This document shows positions 7,056-15,692 of a stretch of DNA of 64,000 nucleotides, piece by piece. Position 1 is the stretch's first letter; each line of letters starts with the position of its first letter. The translations under genes were made by a program, and so were the position numbers. The stretch comes from Rhizobium sp. GN54 (lineage in GTDB: Bacteria; Pseudomonadota; Alphaproteobacteria; Rhizobiales; Rhizobiaceae), in assembly GCF_021026345.1 (NCBI RefSeq), contig NZ_JAJNCZ010000001.1, positions 124,001-188,000 of the forward strand, in the 5' to 3' direction. The notes beneath the pieces were generated by a model. The model did no database searches. It worked only from the letters and a program-made list of their open reading frames with translations, and was not told the origin of the DNA.

Positions 7056-8563
7056 GGCCCGGCCTCGCCGAGCCCGAGCGAGGCCCAGATGCCGTCGATC
7101 CTGGCCCTCACCTCGGGCGACATGGCAAGCACCCGTCCCCATTCGCGGTCCGTCTCCGCGCCGATCTTGGTCGTGGCGTCGAGGCCCAGCTTGCCGCCGA
7201 GGCCGGATTTCGGCGAGGCGAAGTCGAGATAGTCGATCGGGGTGTTTTCCACCACGGCGAGATCGCGGCTCGCGTCGAAGCGCGTGGACAGCGCCCAGAT
7301 CACGTCTTCCCAGCGCCTGACGTTGATGTCGCCGTCAACGGCGATGATCATCTTGGTGTAGTTGAACTGCGGCAGGATCGACCAGAGACCCATCATGATG
7401 CGCCGCGCCTGGCCGGGATAGCGCTTGTCGATGGAAACCACCATGACCCGGTAGGAGCACCCCTCCGGCGGCAGCCACAGGTCCCGGATCTCGGGAAACT
7501 GGCGCTTGACCAGCGGCACGAACAGTTCCGTCATCGCCTCTCCCAGACAGGAGGGCTCGTCCGGCGGGCGCCCGGTATAGGTGGAGAGGTAGAGCGGGTT
7601 CTTCCGCATGGTGACCGCCGACAGCGTCATCACCGGAAAGGCTTCGACGCTGTTGTAGTAGCCGGTATGGTCGCCGAAGGGACCTTCGTCCGCGGTCTCA
7701 TTCGCGGAAACCGTCCCTTCCAGCACGATCTCCGCGGTGGCGGGGACGGGCAGGGGTACGCTCACCCCGGTCGCGATCTCCTGCCGCTTGCCCTTCAGCA
7801 ACCCGGCGAAATTCAGTTCGCTCATGCCGTCGGGCAGCGGCATGACGGCGGACAGAATGGTGGCGGGGTCGGCGCCGACGACGACGGCGACGGGCATGTC
7901 GCGTCCGGTCGCCTGCCACAGCCGGTGATGGCGCGCGCCGCCGCGGTGGGCGAGCCAGCGCATGATCAGCCGGTCCCGCCCCAGCTTCTGCATCCGGTAG
8001 ATGCCGACATTGACGTCGGTGGGGTCGTCGGGCGCCTGGGTGATGACGAGCGGCCAGCTGACGAGCGGGCCGGGCTCGCCCGGCCAGCAGGTCTGGATCG
8101 GCAGGCGGTCCAGGTCGAGGTCGTCCCCGCGCCAGATCACCTGCTGGCACGGCGCGCGTCCGACCGGGCGCGGGTGCATGGCGAGCGCCGCCTTCAGGTG
8201 CGGCAGCTTCTGCCAGGCGTCGCGCATGGACCGCGGCGGCCTCGGGTCGCGCAGGTCGGCAAACATTTCGGCCAGACGGGGCAGCCCGCCGCATTCCAGG
8301 CCCAGTCCCCACTCGATCCGCTCCGTCGTGCCGAAGAGATTGGCCAGCAGCGGAATGGGCTGGATATTGCCGGCGGCATCGACCGGCTTCTCGAAAAGCA
8401 GCGCCGGCCCCTCGTCGCGGAGAACACGGCGATGGATCTCGGTAATCTCGTGAACCAGCGACACCGGGCGCGCGATGCGCTTCAGCCTGGCCCGGCTTTC
8501 GAGCAGGGCGACGAAGTCCTGCAGGCTGTCATATCGGCGTGGATTGGAGACATCGGCTTTCAT
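7052..8563 (-). CDS. ubiD: UbiD-family prenyl-FMN-dependent decarboxylase
   Basis: A 503-residue protein, the usual size for UbiD (3-octaprenyl-4-hydroxybenzoate carboxy-lyase). Recognisable segments are GDDLDLDRLPIQTCWPGE, a PFGDHTGYY substrate loop, and VAVDGDINV-like metal-site residues. It decarboxylates the prenylated hydroxybenzoate precursor in ubiquinone synthesis. It is the first gene of the leftward run ubiD-ubiX-mogA-ric-nnrS, with a TTTG-N8-CAAA box about 42 bases upstream, and is divergent from ubiTUV. Another UbiD substrate is possible, but the neighbours favour ubiquinone. Confidence 0.93.
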   Translation of the reverse strand: MKADVSNPRRYDSLQDFVALLESRARLKRIARPVSLVHEITEIHRRVLRDEGPALLFEKPVDAAGNIQPIPLLANLFGTTERIEWGLGLECGGLPRLAEMFADLRDPRPPRSMRDAWQKLPHLKAALAMHPRPVGRAPCQQVIWRGDDLDLDRLPIQTCWPGEPGPLVSWPLVITQAPDDPTDVNVGIYRMQKLGRDRLIMRWLAHRGGARHHRLWQATGRDMPVAVVVGADPATILSAVMPLPDGMSELNFAGLLKGKRQEIATGVSVPLPVPATAEIVLEGTVSANETADEGPFGDHTGYYNSVEAFPVMTLSAVTMRKNPLYLSTYTGRPPDEPSCLGEAMTELFVPLVKRQFPEIRDLWLPPEGCSYRVMVVSIDKRYPGQARRIMMGLWSILPQFNYTKMIIAVDGDINVRRWEDVIWALSTRFDASRDLAVVENTPIDYLDFASPKSGLGGKLGLDATTKIGAETDREWGRVLAMSPEVRARIDGIWASLGLGEAGP

Positions 8564-8598
8564 TCGACAAGGATTGCCGTCGAAAAATTGGAACGTCT

Positions 8599-8612
8599 TT
8601 GTCCTGGCTCAA
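8599..8612. promoter_or_regulatory. FNR/NnrR-type box between ubiD and ubiT
   Basis: TTGTC-CTGG-CTCAA, with the outer T/A making TTTG-N8-CAAA. The half sites are less symmetric than in the other boxes. It is about 42 bases upstream of ubiD (minus strand) and about 69 bases upstream of ubiT (plus strand). Control of both quinone operons by one oxygen/NO regulator is inferred. Confidence 0.5.
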
Positions 8613-8674
8613 ACTGAAACCGGACGTCCGTCCCTAGTCTCGGTCTGTAACGTACACTGCCGAAAGCCCTACGC

Positions 8675-9181
8675 ATGACCCTTCCGCCCGCTTTGGTCGC
8701 GCCTGTCGACCTTGCGCCTCTCTGGCTGATCGAGCGCGCAGCCAGGACGATCTTTTCCGGTGTCCTTCGCGCGCACCCCGATCTCTTCGAGCGCCTCGGC
8801 GAATACCGGCAGACCCGATATCTCTTCTGCCCGTCCGACCTGCCGCTGAACTTCCTCGTCGTGCCGGCGGCGAAGACGGTGCACGTTTCCCGGAAGGCAC
8901 AGCGGCCGGTGTCGGATGCCTGCATCGAGGGGCCGCTGGTGCTGCTCCTCGGGCTCATGGAGGGGCGATGCGACGCCGACGCGCTGTTCTTTTCGCGCGA
9001 GCTCTCGGTGACCGGAGACATGGAGGCGATGCTGGCGCTGCGCAACGCGCTCGACGACAGCGCGATCGACCTTCCCGACGAGATCGGCAGCCTCGCCGGG
9101 CCGCTGGCGCCGCTCGTCGCCGGTGCCGCACGCTATGTCCGCAAGCGGGCGCTCGAAGGAAGGGATGCGACATGGAGCTGA
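8675..9181 (+). CDS. ubiT: UbiT, SCP2-domain accessory protein for oxygen-independent ubiquinone synthesis
   Basis: A 168-residue protein with a sterol-carrier-protein-2-like fold. The VSDACIEGPLVLLLGLMEGRCDADALFF stretch (about residues 78-105) and the SVTGDMEAMLALRNALDD segment are typical of UbiT (YhbT). UbiT binds isoprenoid quinone intermediates and works with UbiU and UbiV. It is the first gene of ubiT-ubiU-ubiV and its stop lies inside the ubiU start region (overlap 9172-9181). Confidence 0.9.
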   Translation: MTLPPALVAPVDLAPLWLIERAARTIFSGVLRAHPDLFERLGEYRQTRYLFCPSDLPLNFLVVPAAKTVHVSRKAQRPVSDACIEGPLVLLLGLMEGRCDADALFFSRELSVTGDMEAMLALRNALDDSAIDLPDEIGSLAGPLAPLVAGAARYVRKRALEGRDATWS

Positions 9182-10149
9182 TCTGCCCCGCAGGCACGCC
9201 CTCGGCCTTTCGCGAGGCAGTCGATGCCGGTGCGGACGCCGTCTATTGCGGGTTCCGCGACGAAACCAATGCCCGCAATTTCCCGGGCCTGAACTTCAGC
9301 CGCCCGGAATTGAAGGACTCGATCGGCTATGCCCGCAAGCGCGGTGTCCAGACCTTCGTCGCCCTCAACACCTTCATGCGGGCGGGCCATGAGCAGCTCT
9401 GGTACGAGGCTGCGGACGACGCCGTGGCGCTGGGCGCCGATGCGCTGATCCTCGCCGATTTCGGCCTGATGGCCTATGTGGCCGATAAATATCCCGACCA
9501 GCGGCTGCATGTCTCGGTCCAGGCCTCGGCCTCGAACAGGGATGCCATCCAGTTCCTGGTCGAGGCCTTCGGGGCGAAGCGTGTCGTGCTGCCCCGCATC
9601 CTGACGGTGCAGGATATTGCCAGGCTGACGCGGCAGATCGCCTGCGAGGTCGAGGTCTTCGCCTTCGGCGGGCTCTGCGTCATGGCGGAAGGCCGCTGTT
9701 CGCTTTCGTCCTACGCCACGGGAAAATCGCCGAACATGAACGGCGTCTGTTCGCCGGCCAGTCATGTGAAATACCGCCGGGACGGCGACACCATGGTCTC
9801 CGAGCTCGGCGCCTACACCATCAACCGCTTCGGCCCCGACGAGGCATCCGGATATCCGACGCTCTGCAAGGGCCGCTTCGAGATCGGCGAGACGCACGGC
9901 TACGCCTTCGAGGATCCGGTATCGCTCGACGTCGTCGATCACATCGATGCGCTGAGGGAAGCGGGCGTCTCGGCGCTCAAGATCGAAGGGCGCCAGCGGG
10001 GCAAGGCCTATGTCGCCGAAGTGGTCTCGTCCCTGAAGAAGGCCCTGTCGGCCGAGCCTGCCGAGCGCTCGGCACTCGTCGCCCGGCTTCGCGCGATGAG
10101 CGAGGGCCAGCGCACCACCTCGGGCGCCTACGACAAGCGCTGGCGATAG
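9172..10149 (+). CDS. ubiU: UbiU, [4Fe-4S] U32-family protein for anaerobic ubiquinone hydroxylation
   Basis: A 325-residue U32 peptidase-family protein. Cysteines at 169, 176, 193 and 232 match, to the residue, the four [4Fe-4S] ligands known for E. coli UbiU (segments GGLCVMAEGRC, NGVCSP, TLCKG). With UbiV it forms a heterodimer that hydroxylates the ubiquinone ring without O2. The start at 9172 has a GGAAGGGA site upstream and overlaps ubiT by ten bases. The quinone route is consistent with growth by denitrification. Confidence 0.95.
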   Translation: MELICPAGTPSAFREAVDAGADAVYCGFRDETNARNFPGLNFSRPELKDSIGYARKRGVQTFVALNTFMRAGHEQLWYEAADDAVALGADALILADFGLMAYVADKYPDQRLHVSVQASASNRDAIQFLVEAFGAKRVVLPRILTVQDIARLTRQIACEVEVFAFGGLCVMAEGRCSLSSYATGKSPNMNGVCSPASHVKYRRDGDTMVSELGAYTINRFGPDEASGYPTLCKGRFEIGETHGYAFEDPVSLDVVDHIDALREAGVSALKIEGRQRGKAYVAEVVSSLKKALSAEPAERSALVARLRAMSEGQRTTSGAYDKRWR

Positions 10150-10157
10150 GAGAGATC

Positions 10158-11093
10158 ATGACGAACGCACACACGCCGGCGCTCAGTTTGGGCCCGGTCT
10201 ACTATCTCTGGGACGGCCCCAAGTGGCGGGACTTCTATTTCAGGATCGCCGACGAGGCCCCGGTGGAGCACGTCACCCTCGGCGAGACGGTCTGCTCGAA
10301 GCGCCAACACTTCACCGAGCCGCATATCGCCGAGGTGGTCGAGCGGCTCGAGGCCGCCGGCAAGAAGGTGACGCTGTCGACGCTCGCCATGGTCACGCTC
10401 GAACGCGAGAGCCGGCATGTTCGCGACCTGATCCGTGACAGTGCGCATCCTGTCGAAGCCAACGATCTTTCGGCGCTGGGCCTGATTGCGGGCAGGGCGC
10501 ATTCCATCGGGCCGCTCGTCAACGTCTATAACGCAGCGACCGCCAGGGTGCTTGCCGCACGCGGCGCGAACAACATCTGTCTTCCGCCGGAACTGCCGAT
10601 GAACTCGATCGAGAAGATCGTGGCAAGCCTGCCGGATCTGTCGTTCGAGGTCTTTGCCTTCGGGCGCATGCCGCTTGCGATTTCCGCCCGTTGCGCGCAT
10701 GCGCGGTCCAAGGGGCTGACCAAGGACAATTGCCAGTTCATCTGCGGCGAGGAGCCGGACGGCCTTCCCCTTCGCACCCTCGATCGCCAGTCGTTCCTCG
10801 TCCTGAACGGCGTGCAGACCATGTCGAACAGTTGCGTCGTGCTGCTCGGCGAGTTGCAGGCGCTCTCGGCTGCGGGAATCGCGCGCGTGCGCCTTTCGCC
10901 GCAGGACTGCGACATGGTCGCGGTGGCCGCCATCTATCGCGCCGTGCTCGACGGCGCCATGGATGACGGCGAGGCCATCGCGAGACTTTCGGACGTCTAT
11001 CCGGGTGCGGTCTTCTCGAACGGTTTCTACCACCAGCAGGAAGGCGCTGCCTGGATCGCCAGGGGGCGAAACGCCGCGCTCGGTCAGGGCTGA
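10158..11093 (+). CDS. ubiV: UbiV, [4Fe-4S] U32-family partner of UbiU
   Basis: A 311-residue U32-family protein. Cysteines 46, 179, 192 and 196 (ETVCSKR, ARCAHA, KDNCQFIC) have the spacing of the four UbiV cluster ligands (39, 180, 193, 197 in E. coli). It pairs with UbiU in O2-independent ring hydroxylation. It starts eight bases after ubiU, with GGAGA upstream. No clear terminator follows before the leftward small gene at 11144. Confidence 0.95.
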   Translation: MTNAHTPALSLGPVYYLWDGPKWRDFYFRIADEAPVEHVTLGETVCSKRQHFTEPHIAEVVERLEAAGKKVTLSTLAMVTLERESRHVRDLIRDSAHPVEANDLSALGLIAGRAHSIGPLVNVYNAATARVLAARGANNICLPPELPMNSIEKIVASLPDLSFEVFAFGRMPLAISARCAHARSKGLTKDNCQFICGEEPDGLPLRTLDRQSFLVLNGVQTMSNSCVVLLGELQALSAAGIARVRLSPQDCDMVAVAAIYRAVLDGAMDDGEAIARLSDVYPGAVFSNGFYHQQEGAAWIARGRNAALGQG

Positions 11094-11143
11094 CGGCGGA
11101 CGGGGAGGGACTTGTCTATCGCGATCGGTCGTGTCGGCCCGGC

Positions 11144-11326
11144 CTAGCGGCGCCGCTCTCTCGCCGTCAGGCTTGGCCGCCTGACGATATCGGTGGCGCT
11201 GGGGCGCAGGCCGATCTCGCGGTCGAGCATGTCAAGGAAGAGGCTCGTCTCTCCGGGCGCGGTCGCGCCCGCCATCAGAATATCCAGCAGGCCGTCCCTG
11301 TCGGTGCATCTTGGAACAGGCTTCAT
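11144..11326 (-). CDS. Unknown 60-residue protein (third of three small genes)
   Basis: A 60-residue soluble protein (MKPVPRCTDRDGLLDIL...) ending in a basic tail (TARERRR). ATG at 11326 is preceded by a strong AAGGAG site, and codon use looks normal for this genome. It lies 29 bases downstream of the 130-residue gene on the same strand and is convergent with ubiV. I do not recognise the family. The location suggests co-expression with pseudoazurin and the other two small genes. Confidence 0.55.
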   Translation of the reverse strand: MKPVPRCTDRDGLLDILMAGATAPGETSLFLDMLDREIGLRPSATDIVRRPSLTARERRR

Positions 11327-11355
11327 CGCCTTCTCCTTTCCGGGGCCTCCGGTCG

Positions 11356-11748
11356 TCAGTTGCCATCGATGGCGGCGCGAAGGCGCAGCAATTCCCGCAG
11401 GTGGCTTGATGCAAGCGCCGCTTCCGCCGCGATGTCGTTCAGAAGCAGGCTCGCCTCGGAAAGCTCCCCGTCGTCGGCGGTGGCGGGATCGAGATCCTCC
11501 AGCAGTTCGAGAAGCGCCTTGAGCTTGCGCCGTTGCGTGCGCGTCGCATCCGCCAGGCGCTTCTTCTCCCGGCGATGCTCGAGGTGCTCGAAACTCTGGA
11601 TGGCGTCGGCGACGCGGTCGCGGCACCGGCAATCCTCGGCGCTGGCCAGGACGACGGTGCGGACTCGGCGGATGGCGTGCAGGACGTCGTCGCGCGGCCC
11701 GGTGCGCCTGTCGTCTCCGGAAATGAGCGAGAAACCATTGTCCTTCAC
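11356..11748 (-). CDS. Unknown 130-residue helical protein (second of three small genes)
   Basis: From GTG at 11748, with AGGAGG five bases upstream, it encodes 130 residues that are strongly helical and charged: REKKRLADATRTQRRKLKAL near residues 58-78, then LLELLEDLDPATADD and an Ala/Leu-rich end. There are no membrane segments. Two cysteines (DCRCRD near residue 40) are close together. A longer reading to 11814 overlaps the upstream 59-residue gene and lacks such a site. Family and function are unknown; the setting is denitrification. Confidence 0.6.
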   Translation of the reverse strand: MKDNGFSLISGDDRRTGPRDDVLHAIRRVRTVVLASAEDCRCRDRVADAIQSFEHLEHRREKKRLADATRTQRRKLKALLELLEDLDPATADDGELSEASLLLNDIAAEAALASSHLRELLRLRAAIDGN

Positions 11749-11764
11749 GGCGGCCTCCTGCCGG

Positions 11765-11944
11765 CTACCGGCGAACGAACGGAAACCGCCGGCGGGGACC
11801 ACCGGCCGATGCATCGGCTTCGCGGGCCGGACGGTCCGCCCGCGCCTCGCTCTCGTCCGGTCGGACGTATCTCTCCCGCACCTGCAACAGCACGGTCCGG
11901 CTCAGATGGTCGAGGTGAACGCGCAGATCGTCGACGATATCCAT
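11765..11944 (-). CDS. Unknown 59-residue protein (first of three small genes)
   Basis: Short leftward frame found by reading the minus strand: MDIVDDLRVHLDHLSRTV... for 59 residues, ending ...FPFVRR. ATG at 11944 has GGGGAG five bases upstream, a near-ideal ribosome site. The N-terminal 25 residues form an amphipathic helix; the rest is Arg/Ala-rich and probably disordered. The next gene starts 16 bases after its stop. Pseudoazurin lies 105 bases upstream on the same strand, so read-through is possible. Function unknown. Confidence 0.5.
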   Translation of the reverse strand: MDIVDDLRVHLDHLSRTVLLQVRERYVRPDESEARADRPAREADASAGGPRRRFPFVRR

Positions 11945-12049
11945 GACCGCTCCCCGGGATTGCAGAGGGCCGCATCAGCGGCACCGTCTGCCGAAACCGG
12001 AGGGCTCCGGTCGGAGCCATCCGATGGTGCGTGTGGTGGAAGGGCCAGA

Positions 12050-12496
12050 CTAGAGGCCGCTTGCGGCGATTTCAGTGTCGAGCCGGTCGCGCGCCTTCTT
12101 CGGCAGCTTCGCGGACTTGATGGCATCGGCGTTCGCCGGCGCATCGCCGACCACGACGAGGGCGACCATGCCCATGCCCACATGCGGAGCGCACTTGATG
12201 GCATAGGCGCCGGGCACGTCGAAGGTGACCTTGATGGCTTCGTTCATCTTGCCCTTGAATGGCTGCGCGCCGTCCGGGATCAGGTCCTTGATACTCTCGG
12301 CATTGTGGGACTTGTCGGTCGGCAGGAAGGAAACGGTGTCACCCGCGGCGATCCTCAGCGAGGCAGGCTCGAACACCATCGCGCCGTCCTTGCCCTTGTT
12401 CAGCATGTGGATTTCGTGATCGGCGGCGACGGCATAGCCGCCGAGTGCGGCGGTCAAAAAAGCAGCGCCCGCCAAAGTACGAAGGAACGTCTTCAT
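12050..12496 (-). CDS. paz: Pseudoazurin, periplasmic type 1 copper electron carrier
   Basis: A 148-residue precursor with a signal peptide ending near AVAA/DHE (about residue 25). Type 1 copper ligands are all present with correct spacing: His64 (KSHNAE), Cys102, His105 and Met110 ([10 protein letters not shown]). Pseudoazurin donates electrons to copper nitrite reductase, encoded here at 14467-15603. An FNR/NnrR-type box at 12569-12582 lies about 80 bases upstream of the start. Confidence 0.95.
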   Translation of the reverse strand: MKTFLRTLAGAAFLTAALGGYAVAADHEIHMLNKGKDGAMVFEPASLRIAAGDTVSFLPTDKSHNAESIKDLIPDGAQPFKGKMNEAIKVTFDVPGAYAIKCAPHVGMGMVALVVVGDAPANADAIKSAKLPKKARDRLDTEIAASGL

Positions 12497-12568
12497 TTTC
12501 TTTACTCCTGGCTCGGAAGCCCTCTCGGCTTCGTCAGGAGCAGATTATCCGGACCGTGGAAGTCATCT

Positions 12569-12582
12569 TTGACATAGCGCAA
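12569..12582. promoter_or_regulatory. FNR/NnrR-type box upstream of pseudoazurin
   Basis: TTGAC-ATAG-CGCAA, with flanks giving TTTG-N8-CAAA. It combines an FNR-like left half with an NnrR-like right half. Centre about 80 bases upstream of the pseudoazurin start and downstream of the regulator gene, so pseudoazurin is the likely target. Confidence 0.65.
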
Positions 12583-12611
12583 ACATCGGCATGAACGCGA
12601 TGATCTGCATG

Positions 12612-13316
12612 CTATTCCTTGACATGATCGGCCAGTGCGGCGAGTCCGTTGATGTCGAGGACGATCAGCTTCTGGCGTCCGCCTTCGACCAGTCCTTTGC
12701 CCTCCCAGGCGCTCAGGATCCGGGAGACGGTGTGCAGCGTCGTTCCGGTCATCTCAGCAATGTCCTGGCGTGAAATGGGAAAGTCGATCCGCACGCCCGA
12801 CCCTTCCTTCCGGCCTGCCTGGTTGGCCAGGCGAAGGACGGCATGGGCGACGCGCCGCTCGACCTCCTGGGTCGACATCTCGCGGATGCGGGTATGGGCC
12901 TCCTCGAGGCGCTGGCCGATCGTCTGCATGGCCGTGACGGCGAGCCGCGGATTGCGATCGACGAACTGCGGCCACAACTCGGTCGGCCAGCGCAGCGCGA
13001 TGCTCTCGGAAACCGCGAGGGCCGTGCCCGGATAGTCCGAGCGCTGCAGCGCCTTGGCGAAACCGAAGAGATCGCCCGGATGGACGACGCGGACGATGAT
13101 CTGCTGGCCGTCCTCGGTGACCTGCGTGACCTTCAGCCGGCCATGCAACAGCAGGAAGAAATGCGTCGCGGCCGCGCCCTGTTCGAAAACCGCCTCTCCG
13201 GCGGGGACGCGGCGGGAGACGGCGTGGCCGAGGAACTTGTCGAGATCCGCATCGCTCATGCGGTCGAATAGCGGGATGGACCTGACCAGGCTCTTGTCGA
13301 TCTTCACGGCTGCCAC
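12612..13316 (-). CDS. Crp/Fnr-family transcription regulator (NnrR/Dnr-like)
   Basis: A 234-residue protein with an N-terminal cyclic-nucleotide-binding fold (residues 15-130), a long dimer helix, and a C-terminal Crp-type helix-turn-helix: ISRQDIAEMTGTTLHTVSRIL near residues 178-200. The N-terminal Cys cluster of true FNR oxygen sensors is missing, as in NnrR and Dnr NO sensors. It lies between pseudoazurin and nirV. It is a good candidate for reading the TTTG-N8-CAAA boxes in this island. A weaker box at 13394-13407 could allow autoregulation. Confidence 0.9.
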   Translation of the reverse strand: MAAVKIDKSLVRSIPLFDRMSDADLDKFLGHAVSRRVPAGEAVFEQGAAATHFFLLLHGRLKVTQVTEDGQQIIVRVVHPGDLFGFAKALQRSDYPGTALAVSESIALRWPTELWPQFVDRNPRLAVTAMQTIGQRLEEAHTRIREMSTQEVERRVAHAVLRLANQAGRKEGSGVRIDFPISRQDIAEMTGTTLHTVSRILSAWEGKGLVEGGRQKLIVLDINGLAALADHVKE

Positions 13317-13393
13317 TCCCCTCGCTGCAACGACACGGTTTTACGACCAGTGGCGGCGCCGGCGCAAGGCAGCAGCTCTATCGGAAACGTGCA

Positions 13394-13407
13394 TTGACAT
13401 GGATCAG
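13394..13407. promoter_or_regulatory. Weak FNR-like site upstream of the Crp/Fnr gene
   Basis: TTGAC-ATGG-ATCAG resembles the FNR consensus TTGAT-N4-ATCAA with two mismatches, one of them in the CAA core. The centre is about 84 bases upstream of the regulator start at 13316. A role in autoregulation or control by another FNR is possible but uncertain. Confidence 0.35.
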
Positions 13408-13436
13408 AAGGTCGCAGAGGAAACCCGCATGCGACC

Positions 13437-14345
13437 CTACAGGTCGATCCCCCGGTCCCGCAGCGCCTTCACAAGCGGCGCATGCCACGCCGTCGACTTG
13501 ACCAGCCGGAAGCCGAGATTGTCGGGCGGCGTGCCGACGGCGCAGCCGCCGCCCTTCGGATCCCGGAAGAAGGACGTCATCGGCGAGCGGTGGTTGCCGA
13601 CGGTGACATAGACGCCGCAGGCGTCCTCGCTGCGAAGGACGGTGTTGTCCTTGTCCAGCATGACCCGGCGATGGCAGGTGCCGGTCCATTCCCAGACATT
13701 GCCGCCGAAATCCGACAAGCCGTATTCGTTCTCTCCGAAACTGCCGAGAACGCGCGGCACGGGATCCCGCTTCGAGCGCTCGGCGGCCTCGCGGCGGTAG
13801 TCCGCGAGCCAGCGGATGGCAGGATTGCTGCCGTCGTCCTCGAGGCCGAAGGCATCGTCGGGAAAGCTCTTGCCGGCGGCGAAGGCCAGTTGCCGGTCGG
13901 TCGGCAGGGTCCAGAGTTCGCCGGTCTTGTCCGACAGCCAGCGGGCATAGGCCCGGGCGTCGTCATAGTTGACGCCCGTCACCGGCACGTTCCCCAGATC
14001 GTACGAGACGCCGACGGGCGGGCTGCAGGCACCTTCGGAAACGCAGGCCGTATACTCCGACAACGAGACCTGGTGCTTCATGATCGTCATCGGCCGGGTT
14101 TCGGTGATCGTGCGCATCGGCGCGTCGATCACGTAGTTGGCCCGCAGGAATTCCCCGTCCTCGCGGTAGGAGAACGTCCGCGGCGCAATGGTGACCGTCT
14201 GCGGCCGGAAAAGCTGCGCGGTTGCCGGCGTCTCGGCAAGGAAGCCCGCCTGGTGGGCTATGCCGCCGGCAAGAACGGCGAGGATCGCGACGGGAAGAAG
14301 TGTCTGGAGGATCGGGGTTGAAAGCTTGGCGCGGAAGGTTGTCAT
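13437..14345 (-). CDS. nirV: NirV, formylglycine-generating-enzyme-like protein of the nitrite reductase operon
   Basis: A 302-residue protein with an N-terminal membrane anchor or signal (about residues 10-35) and an FGE-sulfatase (SUMF1) domain to the end. Domain signatures visible are PVTGVNYDDARAYARWLS, GLSDFGGNVWEWT and the terminal LGFRLVKS. NirV proteins are encoded next to nirK in many rhizobia and denitrifiers; their precise role is not settled. The start at 14345 is chosen over 14375 because the domain and signal begin there. nirK lies 121 bases upstream on the same strand. Confidence 0.9.
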   Translation of the reverse strand: MTTFRAKLSTPILQTLLPVAILAVLAGGIAHQAGFLAETPATAQLFRPQTVTIAPRTFSYREDGEFLRANYVIDAPMRTITETRPMTIMKHQVSLSEYTACVSEGACSPPVGVSYDLGNVPVTGVNYDDARAYARWLSDKTGELWTLPTDRQLAFAAGKSFPDDAFGLEDDGSNPAIRWLADYRREAAERSKRDPVPRVLGSFGENEYGLSDFGGNVWEWTGTCHRRVMLDKDNTVLRSEDACGVYVTVGNHRSPMTSFFRDPKGGGCAVGTPPDNLGFRLVKSTAWHAPLVKALRDRGIDL

Positions 14346-14466
14346 GGTCGCCCCCAAAGGCGAAGCGGCCCGCATGGCCAGACGGTGATCAAGGGGGCTG
14401 CCGCACGTGGAGATGCGGCAGCCAGGTCTGCGGGCCGGGCGTGCCGGCCCGCATGGGTCTCATGGG

Positions 14467-15603
14467 CTAACTCCCCGAAGGAGCCCTGACGGCCGTCATG
14501 AGATCGTCGTTCCAGTCGCCGGTCACGGTGAAGTGCCCGGCCGCACCGAGTTCGAACGCCTCGATCAGGTTGTGGTTCACGTAGGCGTAGATGCCGGGTT
14601 GCTGGAACGTGTAGTACGCAGCGCCGGCCGTGCCGCCCGGGATGAACCAGGTTTCCTGGTCGCGGTCCGGCACGTTGTTGAACTTGCCGGTCTGCCAGAC
14701 GTAGTCACCATGTCCGCCGATCAGGTGCGGGCGGGTGTCGCGGTTGGCCTGCGAATGGACGACCAGCACCCGCTCGCCGACGGTGGCCTTCAGCGCGTTC
14801 TCGCCGGTGAGCGCACCGACGGCCCCGTTGAAGACGACGTGGCTCGGCGTCAGCGTCCGCATGACTGCGAGCGTATCGGCATAGGCGTCGCCGACGCTGT
14901 CGTACTTCTTGTAGGCTCCGTTCTCGTCCTTCGGCACGTAGAAGTCCTGCTCGCCGACATAGTAGACGCGATCGTAGACGAGCTCCTTGCCGTGGCCGTC
15001 CGTCAGGCCTTCGCGCGGCAGCACCATGATCGCGCCGTTCATGCCCGAGGTGACGTGCCAGGGCACCATTCCCGGAGGTGCGCAATGGTAGACGAAGACG
15101 CCGGCCTTGGTGGCCTTGAAGCGGAGGACAGCGCTTTCACCCGGGTTGACGATCGTCAGCGCGCCGCCGCCGAGCGCACCCGTCGCCGAGTGGAAGTCGA
15201 TGTTGTGCTGCAGCGTGTTGGTTTCGGGATTGACGAGCGTCACCTCGACATAGTCGTCCTGGTGGACCACCATCAGCGGGCCGGGGACCGATCCGTTGAA
15301 GGTCATCGCGTGCACCTCGGTCCCGGCGTCGTCGAGGATCATCTTCTTTTCCTCGATCGTCAGCGTGAACTCGACGACCTTGGGGCCGCCTTCGGCCTTC
15401 TGGGTGTGCTCGTGGACGAAGGGCGGCTTGACGAGCTCTACCTTTACGTGCGGCAGCGTCGACAGGTCGGCCGGCTTCATCTCTGCCGGAGGAGCCTCTT
15501 CGGCGGCCTGGGCGAATGTCGCCGTAATGACCGGAGCCATGGCTCCGGCGAACGCAGCGCCAGCCAACATCGAGCGTCTGGTCATCTGGAAGTGTTCAGT
15601 CAT
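14467..15603 (-). CDS. nirK: NirK, copper-containing dissimilatory nitrite reductase
   Basis: A 378-residue precursor with a Tat-type leader ([10 protein letters not shown], residues 9-18). All copper and catalytic residues occur with constant spacing relative to the Alcaligenes enzyme: type 1 His133, Cys174, His183, Met188; type 2 His138, His173, His344; catalytic Asp136 and His293. It reduces nitrite to NO in the periplasm, taking electrons from pseudoazurin. Transcription is likely driven by the box at 15679-15692, about 80 bases upstream. nirV follows in the same operon. Confidence 0.97.
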   Translation of the reverse strand: MTEHFQMTRRSMLAGAAFAGAMAPVITATFAQAAEEAPPAEMKPADLSTLPHVKVELVKPPFVHEHTQKAEGGPKVVEFTLTIEEKKMILDDAGTEVHAMTFNGSVPGPLMVVHQDDYVEVTLVNPETNTLQHNIDFHSATGALGGGALTIVNPGESAVLRFKATKAGVFVYHCAPPGMVPWHVTSGMNGAIMVLPREGLTDGHGKELVYDRVYYVGEQDFYVPKDENGAYKKYDSVGDAYADTLAVMRTLTPSHVVFNGAVGALTGENALKATVGERVLVVHSQANRDTRPHLIGGHGDYVWQTGKFNNVPDRDQETWFIPGGTAGAAYYTFQQPGIYAYVNHNLIEAFELGAAGHFTVTGDWNDDLMTAVRAPSGS

Positions 15604-15678
15604 CGGTCTTCTCCTTGAACAGGAGCGGGCTATCCCGTTCCGTTGGAGAAAAATCTACGCCACTCGCTAAGGTGGTCT

Positions 15679-15692
15679 TTGATCCGCGACAA
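15679..15692. promoter_or_regulatory. FNR/NnrR-type box between nirK and nnrS
   Basis: TTGAT-CCGC-GACAA within TTTG-N8-CAAA. The left half is the exact FNR half site. It lies about 80 bases upstream of nirK (minus) and about 95 bases upstream of nnrS (plus), so it could serve both divergent genes. Confidence 0.65.
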
